64,000 nt of DNA from Vogesella sp. LIG4. Its GTDB lineage: Bacteria > Pseudomonadota > Gammaproteobacteria > Burkholderiales > Chromobacteriaceae. Below, piece after piece: positions 20,471-29,282 of the stretch (position 1 is the first letter of the stretch; each line of letters starts with the position of its first letter). The stretch is from contig NZ_LT607802.1 in NCBI RefSeq assembly GCF_900090205.1, forward strand, positions 2,098,554 through 2,162,553, written 5' to 3'. The notes beneath the pieces were generated by a model. That model made no database searches. It had not been told where the DNA came from and worked only from the letters and a program-made list of their open reading frames with translations. A program made the position numbers and the translations under genes.

Positions 20471-21556
20471 TCAGGCCGGGCTGCCGGCGGTAACAGGGTT
20501 GGCCGCAAGCGCGGTGTGGGCGGGGGCCGGCGGCAGCTGGCGTGGAATGGTGTAGTCGGGGTCGGTGCGCTGGCGCCACAGCGCGGGGATGATCTCGCGG
20601 TAGGCATGCAGCAGGCCGGGGTGGGCCGGCGGGCACTGCTCGCGGATCAGCGCGTGCAGCCTGGGCAGGTTGTAGAACGGCACCATCGGGAACATGTGGT
20701 GCTCCACGTGGTAGTTCATCTTCATGTACAGGAAGGCGAACAGCGGGTTGAAGATCACGGTGCGGGTGTTGAGGCGATGGTCCAGCACGTTCTCGGCCAG
20801 GCCGGCGTGCTGGGTGATGTTGAACAGCTGGGTGAGCGGCGAGCCGTAGAAGCGCGGCAGCACGATGAACATCGCCGGCAGGATGCTGTGGCAGTACACG
20901 CAGGCGGCGATGGTGGCGGCAAAGATCAGGGTGTAGAGCTGGCTTGCGCGGATCATGCGGCCAACCTCCGACGCCGGCACGAAGGAGCGGGTGGCGCTGC
21001 TGACGCTGCCGAAGGCATGGCGGATGGTGCGCAGGAATTCGATGCTGCCGGACTTCAGGAAGAACACGTCGGCGAACAGCCCGGCCAGGCGGATGGGGCG
21101 CGGAAAGGCGATTTCGCGGTCGTTGCCGACGATGATGGTGTCGGTGTGGTGGCGGGCGTGGCTCCAGCGCCAGAACACGGTTTCGTGCAGCGCCAGGAAG
21201 GAAGTGAGCTGGAAGAAGAGGCTGTTCAGCCAGCCGCTGCGAAACGGCGTGCCGTGCGACAGCTCGTGCGAGCCGTGCTCGCCGGCGGCGTACAGCAGGC
21301 CGTAGAGCAGGAAGGCCGGCAGCGCCCACGGCGTGCCCCAGGCGTGGTAGGCCAGCACGCCGCTGCCGATCAGCAGCAGCAGCCAGCTGCCCAGGTATTT
21401 CAGCGCCTGCCAGTCGCTGCGCTGCATCAGCTGCTTCATGGTCTTGCGGTCCACCTGGCAGGCGTACCACTGCGCCGACACCAGGCCGCGCTCGGCGGCC
21501 TGCTGGCCGCAGGGGCCTTCGAGACTGTAGTCCCGCGCTATCGTGTTTTTTATCAT
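20471..21556 (-). CDS. Fatty-acid-desaturase-fold oxygenase (MocD-like)
   Basis: A 361-residue membrane di-iron enzyme. Four hydrophobic helices and three His boxes are visible: HGSHELSH (about residue 95), HARHH (about 135) and HVEHH (about 285). This fold covers desaturases, alkane hydroxylases and MocD, the oxygenase that demethylates 3-O-methyl-scyllo-inosamine. Co-location with a MocE ferredoxin, reductase and MocC-like isomerase favours the oxygenase role over lipid desaturation. The ATG at 21556 has AGGAG 13 bp upstream. A TTGGCCGCA copy lies near the 3' end (20499-20507). Confidence 0.88.
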   Translation of the reverse strand: MIKNTIARDYSLEGPCGQQAAERGLVSAQWYACQVDRKTMKQLMQRSDWQALKYLGSWLLLLIGSGVLAYHAWGTPWALPAFLLYGLLYAAGEHGSHELSHGTPFRSGWLNSLFFQLTSFLALHETVFWRWSHARHHTDTIIVGNDREIAFPRPIRLAGLFADVFFLKSGSIEFLRTIRHAFGSVSSATRSFVPASEVGRMIRASQLYTLIFAATIAACVYCHSILPAMFIVLPRFYGSPLTQLFNITQHAGLAENVLDHRLNTRTVIFNPLFAFLYMKMNYHVEHHMFPMVPFYNLPRLHALIREQCPPAHPGLLHAYREIIPALWRQRTDPDYTIPRQLPPAPAHTALAANPVTAGSPA

Positions 21557-21751
21557 TTTCTATCATTCTCCTCTATGTGTTTTCTTGATCGATGCCACCG
21601 CACGGCCTTGAAGTGAATCAAGGTTGAAGCGCGGTAAATCGAGTATAATCAGCAAGGTGAAAGCCACAATCCGCTGGCCTCACTTTGCATCAGTTGCTAT
21701 CAGTGCATGCATTGATAGGCTTGATAGAAACCATCAACACGGAGCAGGCGC
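21557..21751. promoter_or_regulatory. Operator region between the Moc-like operon and its LacI regulator
   Basis: The 195-bp divergent gap contains a near-perfect 22-bp palindrome at 21697-21718 (arms CTATCA...TGATAG around GCATGC) and an imperfect second one at 21721-21737 (TTGATAG...CATCAA). Such dyads centred on a CG or GC step are typical LacI-family operators. Both lie just before the lacI-type gene, so autoregulation is likely. Confidence 0.65.
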
Positions 21752-22777
21752 ATGGGGCCGACAATGGCGGATGTGGCCAGGGAAGCAGGCGTAGGCGTGG
21801 CCACGGTGGACCGGGTGATCAACAAGCGCGCCAGCGTCAGCCAGGACACCGCCGAGCGGGTGCTGGCGGCGGCGGAGAAGCTGGGCTTTCGCCGCGCCAG
21901 CCTGATCCGCAACCGCATTGACGAGCGCACTGCCGGCTACCGGCTGGGCTTCGTGCTGCAAAAAAGCAGCACGCCGTTCTACAAGGAGCTGGGCGCAGTG
22001 CTGGAAGCCGTTACCCGGGAGCAGCTGGTGCCGGCCGGGCGGCCGCTGGTGTCGTTTCTGGACGAGCTGACGCCGGAGCAGGTGGTGGCGCGGCTGTGGG
22101 AGCTAAGCCGCAAATGCGACGCCATCGCCGTGGTGGCGGCGGATCACCCGCTGGTGAGCCAGGCGATAGATGCCATCACCGCCGGCGGCACGCCGGTGTT
22201 CGCGCTGATCTCGGACCTTACCGCCGACAGTTGCAGCGGCTATGTCGGCATCGACCACCGCAAGGTTGGCCGCACCGCCGCCTGGGCCATTGCCGAGCTG
22301 GCGCCGGAGCCGGGCAAGGTGGGGGTGATCGTGGGCAGCCACCGCTACCTGTGCCAGGAACAGAGCGAGATGAGTTTCCGTTCCTACTTTCGCGAGCACG
22401 CGCCGCAGTTCCAGTTGCTGGAAACGCTGGTGAGCCTGGAGGACATCTCGCTGGCGCAGGTGGCCACACTGCAGCTGCTGAAGCAGCACCCCGACCTGTG
22501 CGGCATTTACATTGCCGGCGGCGGCATCGAGGGGGTGATCCAGGCCTTGCAGGCCGGCGATGCGCCGCGCGAGCTGGTGACGATCTGCCTGGACCTGACC
22601 GCGGTAACCCGCCAGGCGCTGATCGACCGTCGCATCAATATGGTGCTGTCGCACCCGCAGGAGTGGATGGCCAGCCGGCTGGTGGAGGCCATGGCCTCGG
22701 CGGTACAGCACAAGGCGCCGCGTGGCTCGTTGCAGAGCACGCTGCCGTTTGTTACCTACACTGCGGCCAACGTATAG
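21752..22777 (+). CDS. LacI-family transcriptional regulator
   Basis: A 341-residue LacI regulator. The HTH is at residues about 4-25 (TMADVAREAGVGVATVDRVIN; the usual TVSRVLN is TVDRVIN here), with the hinge helix to residue 60 and a periplasmic-binding-protein-like ligand domain after that. It diverges from the Moc-like oxygenase operon and two dyads lie in the gap, so it most likely senses the pathway's sugar-like substrate. A hairpin follows at 22812-22837. Confidence 0.93.
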   Translation: MGPTMADVAREAGVGVATVDRVINKRASVSQDTAERVLAAAEKLGFRRASLIRNRIDERTAGYRLGFVLQKSSTPFYKELGAVLEAVTREQLVPAGRPLVSFLDELTPEQVVARLWELSRKCDAIAVVAADHPLVSQAIDAITAGGTPVFALISDLTADSCSGYVGIDHRKVGRTAAWAIAELAPEPGKVGVIVGSHRYLCQEQSEMSFRSYFREHAPQFQLLETLVSLEDISLAQVATLQLLKQHPDLCGIYIAGGGIEGVIQALQAGDAPRELVTICLDLTAVTRQALIDRRINMVLSHPQEWMASRLVEAMASAVQHKAPRGSLQSTLPFVTYTAANV

Positions 22778-22811
22778 CCCGGCAGGCAGCACTGGCGCGC
22801 GTCCGGGGCGT

Positions 22812-22837
22812 GCATAGCTCGGCGGCTCCAGCTATGC
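22812..22837 (+). terminator. Candidate terminator after the LacI gene
   Basis: GCATAGCT and AGCTATGC arms flank a 10-base GC-rich loop, 35 bp after the lacI-type stop and followed by TTT. The stem is only 8 bp, so strength is uncertain. The remainder of the gap to 23071 shows no gene. Confidence 0.45.
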
Positions 22838-23071
22838 TTTCGAGTAGGGATGCCTGTTGCGTGGGCCTGGTCGTAAAGGGGGGCGCCGGGTGATGGGTAT
22901 GCCGTGATGTTGGCTGCTGTCATGACAGAAGCCGGCATCGATGCTGTTGGCTGTGCGCCTTGCACCATGCCGGCAAAGCGGTTGCGGATACGCAGCCGCG
23001 AGCGGGCGGGCGCAAGGGTTTGAGTAGATTGGATAACTGTTCTGATCCCCAATTTTCGGGTGGAAAACACC

Positions 23072-26000
23072 ATGGATAATTCAGAAGCCAACCTCAAACT
23101 GAGCAACAGTAAACCACGCACTTTCAAGATGTGGCCGTTCTTCATCTTGCTGCTGGTTGTGTTGATCGGGGTATGTGCATACCTGCTGCTGGACGAGTTC
23201 CGCAGCTCGCGTCTGCAGGCGCGCTATTTTGCCCACGTGGCACATGGCGCCACCTTCCAGCTGCAGCCTGGCCCCAGCAAGGCGATACGCTTTCCGGGCA
23301 AGAATGCCGGGCCGTACGACCTGCGCATGGGCTATGCCGGCATGCCGGTGTTCCAGCAGCGCCTGACAGCGCGCGGCTACGCCGTGACGCAGCAGGCGGT
23401 GCCATCGCAGGGCATGCAGGACCTGACCGACCACGGCCTCACCCTGCCGGTGCTGTCGCTGGGGCTGTTCCCGCCCTATCGCGAGAAAGACCAGGCCGGG
23501 CTGACCATCTACGACGGCTACGGCCAGCCGCTGTACCAGTCGCGCTACCCGCAGCGGGTGTACGCCGGCTTCGACAACCTGCCGCCGCTGCTGATCTCCG
23601 GCCTGCTGTACATCGAGAACCACAGCCTGCTGGATGAGGGCAATGCATCGCGCAACCCGGCGGTGGAGTGGGGGCGGCTGAGCAAGGCGCTGGCCGACAA
23701 GGCGATCCACCTGCTCAATACCGGCTACCGCACGCCGGGCGCCAGCACGCTGGCCACGCAGATCGAGAAATACCGCCATTCGCCGGACGGGCGTACCGAT
23801 TCCGAGAAGGAAAAGCTGCGCCAGATGCTGTCCGCCTCGGTGCGCGCCTATATGAACGGTGAAGACACCACGCTGTCGCGGCGGCAGCTGGTGCTGGCCT
23901 ACCTCAACACCGTACCGTTGGCCGCACGCGCCGGTTTCGGCGAAATCTCCGGCATCGGCGACGGCATGTGGGCGTGGTACGGCCGCTCGTTCGACCAGGT
24001 GAACCATGCGCTGGATGCCAGCTCGCCGGTAGGGCAGCAGGAGCGCGCCACGGTGTTCAAGGAAGCGCTGAGCCTGATGATTTCGCAGCGTAGCCCGTCC
24101 TGGTATCTGAACGGCGACATGAAGGTGCTGGAAGGGCTTACCGACTCCTACCTGCGGCTGATGGCCAAGGACAACGTGATCTCGCCGCAGCTGCGTGACG
24201 CGGCGCTGAAGGTATCGCTGCGGCAGCAGAAGGAGCGGGTAAGGCTACCCGCGGTGCAGCCCATCAAGCAGAAGGGCGCCAACGCCGTGAGGGTGAAACT
24301 GGCCGGGCTGCTGGGGGTATCGCGCATGTACGACCTGGACCACCTCGACCTGGTGGCCAACAGCACGCTGGATTCGCGCCTGCAGCAGGAGGTAACCGAC
24401 GAGCTGGTGAAACTGCGCGACCCGGACAATGCCCGTGCGGCCAACCTGGTGGACCAGAACCTGCTGCAGCAGGGCGCGCCGGAAGGGGTGACCTACAGCT
24501 TCACCCTGATCGAGCGCACCCCGGGCGGCAACAAGGTGCGGGTGCAGGCCGACAACTTCGACCAGCCGTTCGACATCAACGAGGGCGCCAAGCTCGACCT
24601 TGGCTCCACCTCCAAGCTGCGCACGCTGGTGACCTATCTGCAGATCGTCAGCGACCTGCAGCGCATGTATGGCGACAAGAGCAACGAGGAGCTGGCGAAG
24701 ATCAAGCCGTATGAGCGCGAGCCCATTATCCGCCGCTGGGCCATCGACTACCTGCGGCAGAACAGCGACCACAGCCTGCCGGCCATGCTGGAAGCTTCGC
24801 TGGAGCGCAAATACTCCGCCAGCCCCGGCGAGAGCTTCTTCACCGGCGGCGGCCTGCACACCTTCAACAACTTCGACAAGGAAGACAACTACCGCATCCT
24901 TACCGTGCGCGAGGCCACCCGCCGCTCGGTGAACCTGGTGTACATCCGCCTGATGCGCGACGTGGTGCACTACTACATGAACCCGCCCAGCACCGCCGAC
25001 GACCAGGCGGTGGACGAGGACGGCCAGCGCCAGGAATACCTGAAGCGCTTTGCCGACCGCGAAGGGCGCACCTTCCTGGCCGGCTTCTACAACAAGTACC
25101 GCGGCAAGAGCCTGGAGGAATCCGAGGCGCTGCTGATCGAACGTGCGCGGCAAAGCCCGAAACGGCTGGCGGTGATCTACCGCAGCATCCTGCCGCAGGC
25201 CGGGCTGGACGAGTTTTCCGCCTTCGTCAGCCACAACACCACCGCCGCCAAGCCGGACCAGGCCACGCTGGCCAAGCTGTATGACCAGTACGGCCCGGAC
25301 CGCTTCAGCCTGACCGACCGTGGCTACCTGGCCAGCGTGCACCCGCTGGAGTTGTGGCTGGTGGCCTATCTGCACGAGCATCCCAAGGCAGGCTGGAGCG
25401 AGCTGGTGAAGGCCAGTATCGGGCAGCGGCAGGAGGTGTACACCTGGCTGTTCAACAGCCGCCACAAGGGCGGCCAGTCCTCGCGCATCAACCAGATCCG
25501 TGAAGTGGACGCCTTCGCGCAGATACTCAAGGTCTGGAAGAAAGTAGGCTACCCGTTCGATTCGCTGGTGCCGTCCTACGCCACCGCGCTGGGCGCCTCC
25601 GCCGACCGGCCGGCAGCGCTGGCCGAGCTGATGGGCATCCTGGTGAATGACGGCAAGCGTCTGCCCACGGTGTACCTGGACAAGCTGCACTTTGCCGCCA
25701 GCACTCCGTACGACACCACGCTGCAGCAGGCGCCGGCGCAGGGCGAGCAGGTGCTGCCGCCGGAGATTCCGCACCTGGTGCGCAAGGTGCTGTCGGAAGT
25801 GGTGGAGCAGGGCACTGCGCGGCGGGTATCCGGCGCCTTTGACCTGGACAACGGCACCCACATCCTGGTGGGCGGCAAGACCGGCACCGGCGACAACCGC
25901 TACAAGACCTTTGCCAAGGGGGGCGCGCTGCTGACGGAGCGGGTGGTCAGCCGCTCCGGTGCGTTTGCCTTCTACATCGGCGACCGCTACTTCGGCACCC

Positions 26001-26314
26001 TGATCGCCTACGTGGCCGGGCCGCAGGCTGCCGACTACAAGTTCACCAGCGCGCTGCCGGTGCAGATATTGAAAGTGCTGTCGCCGGTGCTCAAGCATCG
26101 GCTGGCGCTGGAGCCCAGCGTGCTGCAGGCGGAGATGCCGGTGCCGGTGAAAGCCAGGCTGGCCGCCACCGACAGTACGGCAACGGTAACACCGGTGATC
26201 AAGCCGAAGCCGAAGCCGGCTGCCAGCAAGCCGGCAGAGAAAGCGGCAGAGAAGCCGGTAATCAAGCCGGACATCCCGCTGGAGGAAACGCCGGCCGCCA
26301 GCGCCGCGGGCTAG
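23072..26314 (+). CDS. Large bifunctional PBP1-like peptidoglycan synthase (GT51 plus transpeptidase)
   Basis: A 1080-residue protein with a single membrane anchor (residues about 25-45). A transglycosylase-type GT51 domain covers about residues 170-340 (catalytic-type Glu182 in YIENHS, then GASTLATQIEKY). A transpeptidase-type domain has Ser512-x-x-Lys515 (LGSTSK) and the Lys936-Thr-Gly motif (GGKTGTGD), with a long insertion between them. The tail is a Pro/Lys/Ala-rich segment. It is much longer than PBP1a/1b and the spacing of SxxK and KTG (about 420 residues) is atypical. The GT51 and TP motifs support cell-wall synthesis, but substrates and whether both activities work are unclear. ATG at 23072 is preferred over an in-frame GTG at 23060. 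Confidence 0.82.
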   Translation: MDNSEANLKLSNSKPRTFKMWPFFILLLVVLIGVCAYLLLDEFRSSRLQARYFAHVAHGATFQLQPGPSKAIRFPGKNAGPYDLRMGYAGMPVFQQRLTARGYAVTQQAVPSQGMQDLTDHGLTLPVLSLGLFPPYREKDQAGLTIYDGYGQPLYQSRYPQRVYAGFDNLPPLLISGLLYIENHSLLDEGNASRNPAVEWGRLSKALADKAIHLLNTGYRTPGASTLATQIEKYRHSPDGRTDSEKEKLRQMLSASVRAYMNGEDTTLSRRQLVLAYLNTVPLAARAGFGEISGIGDGMWAWYGRSFDQVNHALDASSPVGQQERATVFKEALSLMISQRSPSWYLNGDMKVLEGLTDSYLRLMAKDNVISPQLRDAALKVSLRQQKERVRLPAVQPIKQKGANAVRVKLAGLLGVSRMYDLDHLDLVANSTLDSRLQQEVTDELVKLRDPDNARAANLVDQNLLQQGAPEGVTYSFTLIERTPGGNKVRVQADNFDQPFDINEGAKLDLGSTSKLRTLVTYLQIVSDLQRMYGDKSNEELAKIKPYEREPIIRRWAIDYLRQNSDHSLPAMLEASLERKYSASPGESFFTGGGLHTFNNFDKEDNYRILTVREATRRSVNLVYIRLMRDVVHYYMNPPSTADDQAVDEDGQRQEYLKRFADREGRTFLAGFYNKYRGKSLEESEALLIERARQSPKRLAVIYRSILPQAGLDEFSAFVSHNTTAAKPDQATLAKLYDQYGPDRFSLTDRGYLASVHPLELWLVAYLHEHPKAGWSELVKASIGQRQEVYTWLFNSRHKGGQSSRINQIREVDAFAQILKVWKKVGYPFDSLVPSYATALGASADRPAALAELMGILVNDGKRLPTVYLDKLHFAASTPYDTTLQQAPAQGEQVLPPEIPHLVRKVLSEVVEQGTARRVSGAFDLDNGTHILVGGKTGTGDNRYKTFAKGGALLTERVVSRSGAFAFYIGDRYFGTLIAYVAGPQAADYKFTSALPVQILKVLSPVLKHRLALEPSVLQAEMPVPVKARLAATDSTATVTPVIKPKPKPAASKPAEKAAEKPVIKPDIPLEETPAASAAG

Positions 26315-26925
26315 CGTGGGCTGCCGGTGTAGTCGGGAATGGCGTTGATGGCGATGGAAATGCGGCTGTCGGCCGCCGCATGTGCCTCGACGCCATGCTC
26401 CAGCCAGTGCGGGAACAGCAGCAGCTGGCCGGCCTCCGGCTGGAAGGCAATCTCGCTGCCGGCATTGGGCCGCAGGCTGCCCTGCCACGGTGACAGCAGC
26501 GCGCCGGGGCGCGGGTCGCGGAACACGATGGGGCCGCTGCCCGCCGGCACCTTCAGGTAGTAGCAGGCGCTGAGCAGCGCGCCGGCGTGATTGTGGAAGG
26601 TGTTGTAGCCGCCCTGGTCATGCACATTGGCCCAGCCGTTCAGCAGGTAGCGCGGCTGCGGCGGGCCCATCTCGGCAAAGATGTGATCCATCACCGCCTG
26701 CACCGCCTGCGCCAGCGGCTGGAACACCGGCTGTTGCAGCAGGCTCTGCGCACTGTTCCAGCCCATGCGGTTGGAACGTCCCTCCGGCTGCGGCGTCTGC
26801 CGCCGCCAGTCTTCGATATGTTCAATCCACTGTGGCACATGCGGGTTCAATGCTGCCAGGCTCACGCTCCACACCCGGGTGGGGAACAGGTCCATGTGAT
26901 TGAGATGTAGCTGGTTTTCGCTCAT
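26311..26925 (-). CDS. TIGR02466-type putative 2OG-Fe(II) oxygenase
   Basis: A 204-residue protein resembling the TIGR02466 family of 2-oxoglutarate/Fe(II) dioxygenases. The conserved core reads NVHDQGGYNTFHNHAGALLSACYYL (metal His candidates) and ends in PHWLEHGVEAH, with a later Arg (RISIAINA) that would bind 2-oxoglutarate. Substrate unknown. It is convergent with the PBP-like gene and both stops share the CTAG palindrome at 26311-26314, as at 217-220. Confidence 0.82.
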   Translation of the reverse strand: MSENQLHLNHMDLFPTRVWSVSLAALNPHVPQWIEHIEDWRRQTPQPEGRSNRMGWNSAQSLLQQPVFQPLAQAVQAVMDHIFAEMGPPQPRYLLNGWANVHDQGGYNTFHNHAGALLSACYYLKVPAGSGPIVFRDPRPGALLSPWQGSLRPNAGSEIAFQPEAGQLLLFPHWLEHGVEAHAAADSRISIAINAIPDYTGSPR

Positions 26926-27153
26926 TATCTATAAATATTTGTTACTAATTGGTGGCGTCGAAGAGGCTGTCACCTGTACGAGCCTGTAGCTGGTTTTGGA
27001 CAAAAATTCCTTGCTGCAAGCGGCTTGTGCGCTGATTTTTGCATGCAGAATGCCACAGCGGCAGCAAAATCGTCGGCAATTAGTGTGTAAGGTATTTTCA
27101 AGGCAATATTATGTAATCAGAATGTCGCGATTGGTAACTGACTGAGAACAACA

Positions 27154-29142
27154 ATGACATACGCACAACGTACTTCGATTTTTGCCGCCAAGCGCAAGCC
27201 GCTGGTACAGGCTACTGCCGCCGCAGTTCTGTTGATGGCTGCAGGTACTGCACAGGCGACCGCCTGCCCGACGGTTAACACCACTTCGGCCCCTGCTTCC
27301 GCAACATATAATTGTCCGGACCTGGTGGTGACCTCAAGTGGGGCAATAAGTGCTGGTAACGACCCTGCGGTGACGGTGAGCGCCAGCTTTGAGGGAACTT
27401 ACAAAGATTCAAGCGTCGATAACTCTGGTTCGCTGCGTGGTGCTACCGGCATTTACGTACAAGACGATAGTGACGGGCAGCATAAAGCGACCACGATTAC
27501 TAACCGTAGTACCGGCGAAATTATTGGTCAGAACTTTGCCATTAACCGCAATAACGGAACCGCTGGACAGGAAGTCAATATCTACAACAGCGGCCAGCTG
27601 GTTGGCAGTATCGAGGCAACAAATCTACGTAACGAAAACCACGGTGTCATCACGCTGAAAAACAACGTGGTTAGCAGCGATATCCCCAATACGGGTACCA
27701 GTGGTTTTGCCACCTTGACCGGTGAGTATTATCAGGAGTCCGGCTCCACCTTGCGAGTGGCTATCGTGTCCACCAGTGGGGAGGTGAATTACAGCTATTT
27801 GTCTGCGAGCAGCGTGCAAATCGATAGCAACAGCACGCTGGATGTGGATGTGAAAGCCAATAGTGGCCTTAGCCTCAGTTCCGGCATCCACAAGTTCGAA
27901 ATCATTCGTGCAGGTACCATCAACGGACAGTTTTCACAAATCACCGACAACAGCGCGCTGTTCAACTTTGTGCAATCTGTAGGTGCTGGTACGGCTACTT
28001 CCAATAATGCCCTCTACATCGAAGCCGTCCGCGCCCTGACCGTGGAACAGGCCGCGCGCGACAACAGCAACTTCCCTGGCGTGGGTGCGGCACAGGTATT
28101 CGACTCCGGCGCCAGCGGCCTGCAGGGCGTGATCGACAAGCTGGCCCAGCTGGGCACCGAAAAAGAAGTGTCCAATGCGGTAACGCAGACCCTGCCGCTG
28201 AACAACGGCGCACCGGCCGCGGCCACCATGGATGCGCTGTCCAGCGTCAACCAGATCGTGCAGGCACGCGTAGAGGGCAGCACCGGCCTGTCCACCGGCG
28301 ACGATACCGCGAGCGAGCGCTACGTGTGGGTGAAGCCGTTCGGCTCCTGGGCGGACCAGAAAGACCGTGACGGCATCAGCGGCTACGATGCCCGCACCTA
28401 CGGCATGACGCTGGGTGCGGACGGCGCACTGTCGCCGAAAGTACGCCTGGGCGCGGCAGTGGCCTACGCCAACATCGATATCAACGGCAATTCCAGCGTG
28501 GCGCCGCAAAGCAGCAAGGTGGACGTGTACCAGCTGATCGGCTACGGCAGCTACAGCCTGGACAGCCAGAGCAATGTGAACTTCCAGCTGGATGTCGGCC
28601 AGTCGCGCAACCAGGGCGAGCGCCAGATTCCGCTGATGGGCGTGACTGCCTCGTCCGACTACGACAGCCTGACCGCGCACGCCGGCGTCGGCCTGGGCCA
28701 CAACTACACGCTCAGCGACAGCAGCAGCTTTACCGCTGCGGTGCGGGCCGACTACTCCTGGCTCAAGGACAAGGCCTACGGTGAAACCGGCGCCGGCGCG
28801 CTGGACCTGCAGGTACAGGGCCGCAGCACCGAGGCGCTGGTACTGGGCGTGGATGGCAAGCTTAACAAGAACTACGACAACGGCACCCAGCTGCAGGCCA
28901 GCCTGGGCGTGGGCTATGACACCATGAACCGTCAGGCATCCATCGTGTCGGCCTTTGCCGGCGCGCCTACCGCCAACTTCGTTACCTATGGCGCCAAGCC
29001 CAGCCCGTGGCAGGTGCGCGGCGGCCTGGGCATCACCCGCAAGCTGTCCAGCGGGCTGGAGATCACCGGTCGCTACGATGTGCTGTACAAGACCGACTTC
29101 CTCAACCAGACCCTGTCGGTGAAACTGCGCTGGCTGTTCTAA
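27154..29142 (+). CDS. Autotransporter (type Va secretion) with short passenger
   Basis: A 662-residue autotransporter. An extended signal peptide covers residues 1-36 (hydrophobic core ATAAAVLLMAAG, cleavage near AQA-TAC). The passenger is about residues 37-330, rich in Ser/Thr/Asn/Gly and beta-solenoid-like. The Autotransporter beta-barrel is about 385-662 and ends in LRWLF with the C-terminal Phe. Passenger DNA is clearly more AT-rich than the barrel DNA, suggesting a mobile or diversifying passenger. Function (adhesin or enzyme) cannot be told. Upstream 26926-27153 is AT-rich and should hold the promoter. Confidence 0.88.
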   Translation: MTYAQRTSIFAAKRKPLVQATAAAVLLMAAGTAQATACPTVNTTSAPASATYNCPDLVVTSSGAISAGNDPAVTVSASFEGTYKDSSVDNSGSLRGATGIYVQDDSDGQHKATTITNRSTGEIIGQNFAINRNNGTAGQEVNIYNSGQLVGSIEATNLRNENHGVITLKNNVVSSDIPNTGTSGFATLTGEYYQESGSTLRVAIVSTSGEVNYSYLSASSVQIDSNSTLDVDVKANSGLSLSSGIHKFEIIRAGTINGQFSQITDNSALFNFVQSVGAGTATSNNALYIEAVRALTVEQAARDNSNFPGVGAAQVFDSGASGLQGVIDKLAQLGTEKEVSNAVTQTLPLNNGAPAAATMDALSSVNQIVQARVEGSTGLSTGDDTASERYVWVKPFGSWADQKDRDGISGYDARTYGMTLGADGALSPKVRLGAAVAYANIDINGNSSVAPQSSKVDVYQLIGYGSYSLDSQSNVNFQLDVGQSRNQGERQIPLMGVTASSDYDSLTAHAGVGLGHNYTLSDSSSFTAAVRADYSWLKDKAYGETGAGALDLQVQGRSTEALVLGVDGKLNKNYDNGTQLQASLGVGYDTMNRQASIVSAFAGAPTANFVTYGAKPSPWQVRGGLGITRKLSSGLEITGRYDVLYKTDFLNQTLSVKLRWLF

Positions 29143-29194
29143 GCCGCGATGCCTGGCTGCACGCCGCCCTGGTGGCGTGCATGCCGGTAAACCA

Positions 29195-29226
29195 AACAAG
29201 CCCTTCCCTTGGCGGAAGGGCTTGTT
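29195..29226 (+). terminator. Terminator after the autotransporter gene
   Basis: AACAAGCCCTTCC and its exact complement form a 13-bp stem with a six-base loop, starting 52 bp after the autotransporter stop. A short T-containing tail (TTCATCT) follows. Confidence 0.8.
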
Positions 29227-29282
29227 CATCTCTATCGTATTGTCGGCGCAAATCCGCGCCATGTTTTCCTGCCTGAGCATCC

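Noticed and set aside
21544..21566. Alternative start for the desaturase at 21566
   Set aside because: It lies in a different reading frame; the frame with His boxes starts at 21556.
24245..26488. 747-codon minus-strand frame over the PBP-like gene
   Set aside because: Antisense to the recognised GT51/transpeptidase gene; no domain recognised.
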